This document shows positions 7,625 to 11,385 of a DNA stretch of 11,385 nucleotides, in pieces (position 1 is the first letter of the stretch; each line of letters begins with the position of its first letter). The DNA is from Acidobacteriota bacterium. Its GTDB lineage: Bacteria > Acidobacteriota > UBA6911. Location of the stretch: assembly GCA_023265215.1 (NCBI GenBank), contig JAHFUH010000119.1, forward strand, positions 1 to 11,385. Direction: 5' to 3'. A program made the position numbers and the translations under genes. The notes beneath the pieces are model-generated. The model had not been told where the DNA came from. It ran no database searches and saw only the letters and a program-made list of their open reading frames with translations.

Positions 7625-8917
7625 CTAATCTATGCGGGACTGCAATGGAATCCGACCTGTCAGCTGCAGTTTTGGCAGCCTTACCATAAATAGCAATGCA
7701 CCCCCCAGGCAACAGACAGCACCCATCGCAACCGTCACTGGCGCGTCAAGCCTTTCAGCAACGGCTCCGGCAAGAAAAGAACCAAATGGAGCCATCCCCA
7801 TGAACATCATGACATGCACCGCCATGACCCGGCCGCGCAAATCGTCGGGCACCATTGCCTGAATCAGGGTATTGGTGGATGCTAAAGTCACCATGAAAAA
7901 AAAACCGACCGGGATCAGGAGCAGCGCTGAAAACCAGAAAGAACGTGAAAGCGAAAACATAATAAGACTCACTGCAAATCCCGCACATGCATAGGCTGTT
8001 ATCTTCCCGAGCCCGCTCATGCCCTTCTTGGCTGCCAGCGCCAAAGATCCGCCAAGGGCTCCCAGTCCGGTAGCACCCATCAAAATGCCCAGGCCTTTTC
8101 CGCCTCCATGAAGAATTTTGCCGGCAAAAACCGGCATGAGCACCGAATAGGGCATCCCAACGACACTGACTACCGCAAGTAAAATCAGGAGGGCACGTAT
8201 CGGCTTTGTACGCTTCGCATACCGGAATCCCTCCAGGATATTGCGGATCGACGAGGGCGTTTTAGCCTGCTCCATGCGTGGCTTCATTTTCATCAGCAAT
8301 AAACCCACAATGACCGCAATGTAGCTGGCACCATTAGCAAAAAAGCACCATCCATCCCCGATGCCGGAGATCAAAATCCCCGCAACAGATGGCCCTAATA
8401 CTCGCGCGCCATTAAAAAGCGAGGAGTTGAGGGCAATCGCATTCATGAGATCCTCTTTGCCCACCAGTTCAACAGTAAAAGCCTGGCGCACGGGCATGTC
8501 GAAAGCATTAACCACACCCAGCAAAGCTGATAAAACGAAAATATGCCATACCTGAACGGTGTCAGTCAGGGTGAGGGCTGCCAAGACAAACGCCAGCACC
8601 ATGGCGGCCGTCTGGGTTCCAATGACTACACGATGGCGATTGTACCTGTCAGCCACGTGCCCGCCTATGAACGCAAGCAAAAAAACCGGAAATTGAGATG
8701 CAAATCCTACAGCGCCCAGAAGAAAAGACGAGCCTGTCAAGCGGTACACAAGCCATGACTGAGCGACCATCTGCATCCAGGTCCCGACCAGCGAAATCAA
8801 CTGGCCGGCGAAAAACAGACGGTAATTGCGATGCTGCAGAGCACGAAGCGCAGTCTTGAATCGGGAGTCCTGCTTCGGCGGATTGGATTCTGGATCCGGA
8901 GGCCAAATCGCTTTCAT
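7625..8917 (-). CDS. MFS transporter, EntS-like (MFS_3) drug/siderophore exporter type
   Basis: 430 residues, inner membrane, with the hydrophobic pattern of about 12 membrane helices between residues 34 and 412. After a soluble N-terminal tail of about 25 residues comes FFAGQLISLVGTWMQMVAQS (35-54), typical of the MFS_3/DHA3 group that includes enterobactin exporter EntS. The loop between helices 2 and 3 has the MFS signature GGHVADRYNRHRVV (85-98). A related MVPDDLRGRVMA stretch near 355-366 sits in the second half. Such proteins are proton-driven exporters; the substrate cannot be inferred. The ATG at 8915-8917 lacks a visible Shine-Dalgarno (upstream ACTGCACATACA), and no other in-frame ATG or GTG occurs nearby. 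The gene follows DUF169 on the same strand, but the 123-bp gap contains an 85-bp palindromic element, so co-transcription is uncertain. Confidence 0.9.
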   Translation of the reverse strand: MKAIWPPDPESNPPKQDSRFKTALRALQHRNYRLFFAGQLISLVGTWMQMVAQSWLVYRLTGSSFLLGAVGFASQFPVFLLAFIGGHVADRYNRHRVVIGTQTAAMVLAFVLAALTLTDTVQVWHIFVLSALLGVVNAFDMPVRQAFTVELVGKEDLMNAIALNSSLFNGARVLGPSVAGILISGIGDGWCFFANGASYIAVIVGLLLMKMKPRMEQAKTPSSIRNILEGFRYAKRTKPIRALLILLAVVSVVGMPYSVLMPVFAGKILHGGGKGLGILMGATGLGALGGSLALAAKKGMSGLGKITAYACAGFAVSLIMFSLSRSFWFSALLLIPVGFFFMVTLASTNTLIQAMVPDDLRGRVMAVHVMMFMGMAPFGSFLAGAVAERLDAPVTVAMGAVCCLGGALLFMVRLPKLQLTGRIPLQSRID

Positions 8918-8949
8918 TGTATGTGCAGTTTTCTAATGCTTAAACTTAT

Positions 8950-9034
8950 GGCCTATAAATGAATACCGTTTACACCTTGCTGCTGGCCCGAAGGGCGCTC
9001 GCGCTAAAGTGCAACCGTTATTCATTGACAGGCC
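8950..9034. repeat. 85-bp MITE-like imperfect palindrome
   Basis: Pairing position by position inward from 8950/9034, 23 of the 29 outermost pairs match. The first five (GGCCT/AGGCC) and the eight from 8958 to 8965 (AATGAATA) are perfect. A central GCCC-GAA-GGGC hairpin lies at 8986-8996. The ends are GGCCTATAAATGAATACC and, inverted, GGCCTGTCAATGAATAAC. The 7-bp direct repeat TTAAACT flanks it at 8940-8946 and 9036-9042, offset by 3 and 1 bp, and could be a target-site duplication. No coding capacity. It lies between the DUF169 stop and the MFS start and would fold as a long stem-loop in a DUF169-MFS transcript. Confidence 0.7.
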
Positions 9035-9040
9035 TTTAAA

Positions 9041-9754
9041 CTAAATGGGGGTTTCGAACAGCCTGCGCTGTTCCCGGTGATATGCAATTAATTTAAAATT
9101 GGTCTCCGCAATCGTCTCGACCTCTTCTGCAATTTTCTGCAGCGACCGGCCCGGAACAATCAGATACATTTCATCGTCGCTCAAATCCGTATAAACACGA
9201 CTGCCAAGGCAGCCCGTGCTTGATACAACTCCCTGGGTCAATGCGGCCGGAATCGACATGCAGACGGGTCGGCCCAATGGCGGGAGTTGCAGTCCAATGC
9301 CCGTGCGTAAAGCAGCTTCCTGCAAAACCATCGTTTGCATGGCTCGAACTATGAAGACGACCAGATCCGGTTCTATCGGGGTATCTCCCAATGGCGAATA
9401 AACTATTACATTAGGGGTTTGCTTTACATGGGGGATCGCAAGAATCTCCTCCATTTTGATATATCCATTGCTGGCCATTAACGACAGAGCTTTCTGATAT
9501 TCCTCCGTATGCTCCGAAGGTTGAGGAAACTTATGTGTGTGGCTGCCAAGAGCGCAATTCTCATGATCGCTTGGGATGGTGTAAAAAGTCATGCCTCCGG
9601 AAGCTATTCTCCAAAAGCTACACCCTGATGGCTCTTTCCCGGCAAATTTCGGCACTCTCGCAGGCGGAGTATCCCGGAATGCCACGGCGACAGGGCGTCT
9701 GGAAAGACGCAGCCGATCCTTCAATTGAAGCTCTAAAATGAAGTAATCCATCAT
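9041..9754 (-). CDS. DUF169 family protein of unknown function
   Basis: 237 residues from ATG 9752-9754. No signal peptide or membrane segment is apparent, so it is probably cytoplasmic. It is recognised as DUF169 (PF02596-type) by RRPVAVAFRDTPP near the N-terminus, then GCSFWRIASGG, DHENCALGSHTH, and a late segment with VCMSIPAA and SSTGCLGSR. Cysteines 45, 67, 165 and 182 with H64, H72 and H74 (numbered from this start) form a plausible metal or Fe-S ligand set; that is inference. DUF169 genes are common in anaerobes and methanogens and have no settled function. An extension of nine residues to 9781 is possible, but AGGAG (core 9762-9765) stands 7 nt before the ATG-ATG pair, fixing the shorter start. 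Inverted 18-bp repeats lie 6 bp beyond its stop and 86 bp before its start. Confidence 0.85.
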   Translation of the reverse strand: MMDYFILELQLKDRLRLSRRPVAVAFRDTPPARVPKFAGKEPSGCSFWRIASGGMTFYTIPSDHENCALGSHTHKFPQPSEHTEEYQKALSLMASNGYIKMEEILAIPHVKQTPNVIVYSPLGDTPIEPDLVVFIVRAMQTMVLQEAALRTGIGLQLPPLGRPVCMSIPAALTQGVVSSTGCLGSRVYTDLSDDEMYLIVPGRSLQKIAEEVETIAETNFKLIAYHREQRRLFETPI

Positions 9755-9789
9755 TTGATCTCTCCTGATCCTTGAGCACAAGTTACCAC

Positions 9790-9803
9790 GGATTTTGAAA
9801 TCC
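9790..9803. promoter_or_regulatory. 14-bp inverted repeat upstream of DUF169, possible operator
   Basis: GGATTT-TG-AAATCC is a perfect inverted repeat that lies 36-49 bp upstream of the DUF169 start codon, where a repressor site could sit. No clear -10/-35 pair accompanies it, and no regulator gene is adjacent. Palindromes of this size also occur by chance in about this much DNA. Confidence 0.25.
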
Positions 9804-9840
9804 AGGAAATATTACGAATCGGAACGGAATTGGCAGTTAG

Positions 9841-9858
9841 GGCCTGTCAATGAATAAC
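9841..9858. repeat. solo 18-bp copy of the palindrome end, inverted relative to 9017-9034
   Basis: GGCCTGTCAATGAATAAC at 9841-9858 is the exact reverse complement of 9017-9034 and matches 8950-8967 directly at 15 of 18 positions. No partner end was found in the 170 bp to its right. Together with 9017-9034 it brackets the whole DUF169 gene (842 bp outer to outer). Each TGTCAA reads as TTGACA on the other strand, so the 9841 copy faces a -35-like hexamer toward DUF169, but no -10 stands at the right distance. Confidence 0.8.
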
Positions 9859-9865
9859 TGCAGGA

Positions 9866-9894
9866 GAAGCTCGGCATTGAAAATGCCGAGCTTC
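9866..9894. other. perfect 13-bp hairpin between DUF169 and folD
   Basis: GAAGCTCGGCATT (9866-9878) and AATGCCGAGCTTC (9882-9894) are exact reverse complements around a GAA loop. No T tract follows on either strand, so it is not a standard terminator. It begins 7 bp after the solo 18-bp repeat and may belong to the same mobile relic. Confidence 0.6.
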
Positions 9895-9950
9895 ACCAAC
9901 TATTGGATCAGTGGGAATATCCTGAGATGGCGGAATCGGCATGACAATGA

Positions 9951-9971
9951 TAAAAAAAGGGGATGTCCCTT
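9951..9971 (-). terminator. candidate weak terminator for folD
   Basis: On the minus strand, 55 bp past the folD stop, AAGGG-ACAT-CCCC is followed by seven T residues (9958-9952). The stem is only three strong pairs plus A-T pairs around a bulge, so the energy is marginal; the T tract is the better half of the evidence. If real, it separates folD from DUF169. Confidence 0.35.
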
Positions 9972-10025
9972 GCACTCCCTCGCAGGCTGAGCTCAGAACA
10001 CCCCTACCATTGCTCAGGCGATGAA

Positions 10026-10934
10026 CTAGGCAATGCCAAGCTTGAATTTGAGAGAGTTCAGCGTGTTTTTCATGAGCATCGTGATGGTCATCGGCCCAAC
10101 GCCGCCCGGCACCGGGGTGATTGACCCTGCAATCTCCTTCGCCTTTTCGAAGTCCACGTCACCGCGAAGAATCGCTACTTTCTTGCCGGTCTTTTCGCTG
10201 ATCTTTTCACCGACCCGGTTGACGCCCACATCGATGACGCATGCACCCGGCTTGATCCACTCCGGTTTGACCAAGCCAGGGACTCCCGCAGCCACGATCA
10301 GGATGTCGGCCCGAAGGCAATGGGCTGCCATATCCTTGGTGGCGGTGTGCACGATGGTCACGGTGGAGTTGGCGCCTTTGGCTTTCTGGAGCATCATGTT
10401 CGCAATCGGCTTGCCTACGATATTGGACCGGCCGACCACAACCACTTCCGCGCCGTCTGTCTTGACCCCGCTGCGGACGATCAATTCCTGGATGCCGGCT
10501 GGTGTGCACGGTGGGAATTTGCATTCGCTACCGCCGATCATAATTCGGCCCACGTTGACCGGATGAAAACCATCCACATCTTTGTCCGGATCAATCGCGT
10601 TGATCACCTTCTTCTCGTCGATGTGCTTCGGCAACGGCAACTGCACCAGGATCCCGTTGATCGATTCGTCCTTGTTGTACCTATCGATTAAGGCGAGAAG
10701 ATCTTTTTCGGATATATCGGCGGGCTGATTGTCCTGCACTTCTTTAAAACCCAAACTGAGAGCCGTTTTCACTTTAAGAGTGACGTAGGATATGGACGCT
10801 GGGTTTTCTCCAATAAGGATAGTTGCCAGCCCTGGGACAACTCCACGTTCCTGCTTGATCTTTTTAACTTCTGCTTCAATTTCCTTGAGAATCGTTGCCT
10901 GGACTTCTGTGCCCATGATTAATTTTGCCGTCAT
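10026..10934 (-). CDS. folD: bifunctional methylene-THF dehydrogenase / methenyl-THF cyclohydrolase
   Basis: 302 residues, cytoplasmic. It interconverts 10-formyl-THF, 5,10-methenyl-THF and 5,10-methylene-THF, the two steps after formate-THF ligase. Visible landmarks are Y50-x3-K54 (the catalytic lysine and its tyrosine), Q98 in VQLPLP, D121 in DVDGFHP, PPCTPAG at 141-147, the nucleotide-binding loop GRSNIVGKP (168-176) and PGGVGPMT (276-283). All residues needed for both activities appear present. The length is slightly above the usual 280-295, with a short lysine-rich C-terminal tail. ATG 10932-10934 has GGAG (10942-10945) 7 nt upstream. It is on the same strand as fhs but separated by DUF169, the MFS gene and long gaps, so it is probably its own transcription unit. 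NAD versus NADP preference cannot be read from sequence with confidence. Confidence 0.96.
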   Translation of the reverse strand: MTAKLIMGTEVQATILKEIEAEVKKIKQERGVVPGLATILIGENPASISYVTLKVKTALSLGFKEVQDNQPADISEKDLLALIDRYNKDESINGILVQLPLPKHIDEKKVINAIDPDKDVDGFHPVNVGRIMIGGSECKFPPCTPAGIQELIVRSGVKTDGAEVVVVGRSNIVGKPIANMMLQKAKGANSTVTIVHTATKDMAAHCLRADILIVAAGVPGLVKPEWIKPGACVIDVGVNRVGEKISEKTGKKVAILRGDVDFEKAKEIAGSITPVPGGVGPMTITMLMKNTLNSLKFKLGIA

Positions 10935-11231
10935 ATGCTTTCTCCATGTTCAAATTGGGCTAACAGCCTTCGACACTCTTACCCCCCTTGGGTGGAGGGA
11001 CAAGCGCGGCGCCCTTTTGTAATAGTATGAAATTTCTAATGCAGTGCATCCTTTTCCAAATCTGCGCATCCCGAATACCCCCGGGCGATTGCACCATTAC
11101 TCCATCGTCGCTGGGGCTTATTGCGGCTTGGTGATATGCACCTATACGGTCACAACTCTCTGCAAACCTCCGTCTATCGGAAGTTGACCGCAATTAGCCA
11201 CAATATTCAGTATGCAGTATTTTATAAACGA
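10935..11231. other. 297-bp intergenic stretch upstream of folD
   Basis: It would contain the folD promoter. The best candidate on the minus strand is TTGTCC with a downstream TAAGAG, which is weak. An imperfect hairpin AACTTCCG/CGGAGGTT (8 pairs with one G-T when read on the minus strand, 11165-11185) lies about 46 bp past the stop of the right-edge gene, without a T tract. GGTGATATGCACC (11130-11142) is a small palindrome-like site. Open frames across this stretch lack ribosome sites and look spurious. Confidence 0.5.
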
Positions 11232-11385
11232 CTACGATTGCGGCGCTTTAGATTTAAGCTGAACCTCGTTCTGCTGAATAAATACCCGGATGTCCTCGGC
11301 CATATCCAGAAGACGAAGCCATTGCTCTTTGTACAGAGTCACAGGGAATCTACCAAGCCCGTAGACTGAGACCGCACCCTTTTCA
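11232..11385 (-). CDS. C-terminal end of an unidentified protein, cut by the right edge
   Basis: Read on the minus strand from the edge, a frame stays open for 50 codons and ends in TAG at 11234-11232. The peptide begins EKGAVSVYGLGRFPVTLYKE and continues QWLRLLDMAEDIRVFIQQNE, ending in a lysine-rich tail (QLKSKAPQS). Its composition is that of a real protein: a short beta-like segment followed by an amphipathic helix. I do not recognise the family with certainty; short proteins ending in a GRFPVTLYxEQW-like segment may be familiar from Deltaproteobacteria, but that is memory only. The start lies outside the window. It precedes folD on the same strand with a gap of nearly 300 bp, so an operon is doubtful. 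Confidence 0.7.
   Translation of the reverse strand, partial: EKGAVSVYGLGRFPVTLYKEQWLRLLDMAEDIRVFIQQNEVQLKSKAPQS

Noticed and set aside
10033..10566. A 177-codon plus-strand open frame opposite folD
   Set aside because: It is antisense to an unambiguous FolD whose motifs are all intact; the translation is proline- and serine-rich without a recognisable domain.
10960..11193. A 77-codon minus-strand open frame upstream of folD
   Set aside because: No ribosome binding site, arginine/proline-rich low-plausibility translation, and no recognisable motif; better read as the folD upstream region.
11121..11369. An 82-codon plus-strand open frame at the right edge
   Set aside because: It overlaps in antisense the more protein-like partial gene at 11232-11385 and has no convincing start context.
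1..11385. CRISPR array, tRNA, rRNA, phage, toxin-antitoxin or defence genes
   Set aside because: No regularly spaced repeats, cloverleaf-type sequence or related protein was seen anywhere in the window.

Overview
The window reads as a stretch of ordinary chromosome from an anaerobic bacterium. My best guess is a Desulfobacterota (former Deltaproteobacteria) lineage of the syntrophic or sulfate-reducing kind. This is inferred from formate-tetrahydrofolate ligase and FolD together, a stand-alone DUF169 protein, an Nfu-type Fe-S scaffold and aspartase, and from remembered resemblance of FolD to such lineages. No rRNA or marker gene is present to prove it.

Layout, left to right. Positions 1-141 hold nothing recognisable. 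A two-domain Nfu Fe-S carrier (142-738, minus) is divergent from a secreted family GH20 beta-N-acetylhexosaminidase (868-2982, plus). The GH20 gene converges, with 11 bp between stop codons, on a small stand-alone Smr-domain protein (2994-3251, minus). That gene is in turn divergent from aspartate ammonia-lyase (3308-4699, plus). A very strong hairpin terminator at 4878-4917 separates aspA from formate-tetrahydrofolate ligase (4926-6692, minus). About 930 bp without a credible gene follow (6693-7624), including a cluster of GC-rich hairpins. Then, all on the minus strand, come an EntS-type MFS exporter (7625-8917), a DUF169 protein (9041-9754) and bifunctional FolD (10026-10934). A 297-bp non-coding stretch precedes the C-terminal end of an unidentified protein that enters from the right edge (11232-11385, minus).

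How the genes fit together. Fhs and FolD catalyse consecutive steps of the folate (methyl) branch of one-carbon metabolism and the Wood-Ljungdahl pathway: formate to formyl-THF, then methenyl-THF, then methylene-THF. They lie on the same strand about 3.3 kb apart but are not one operon. DUF169 and the MFS exporter sit between them. Aspartase makes fumarate and ammonia from aspartate, and GH20 would release amino sugars outside the cytoplasm. The remaining genes are housekeeping.

The most unusual features are not protein genes. One is an 85-bp imperfect palindrome (8950-9034) between DUF169 and the MFS gene. Its 18-bp end occurs a third time, exactly and inverted, at 9841-9858, so the DUF169 gene is bracketed by 18-bp inverted repeats; this looks like a MITE or IS relic. 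The other is that the formate-tetrahydrofolate ligase carries motifs closer to the eukaryotic C1-THF synthase type and deviates at normally invariant positions. I found no CRISPR array, tRNA, rRNA, phage or defence system.
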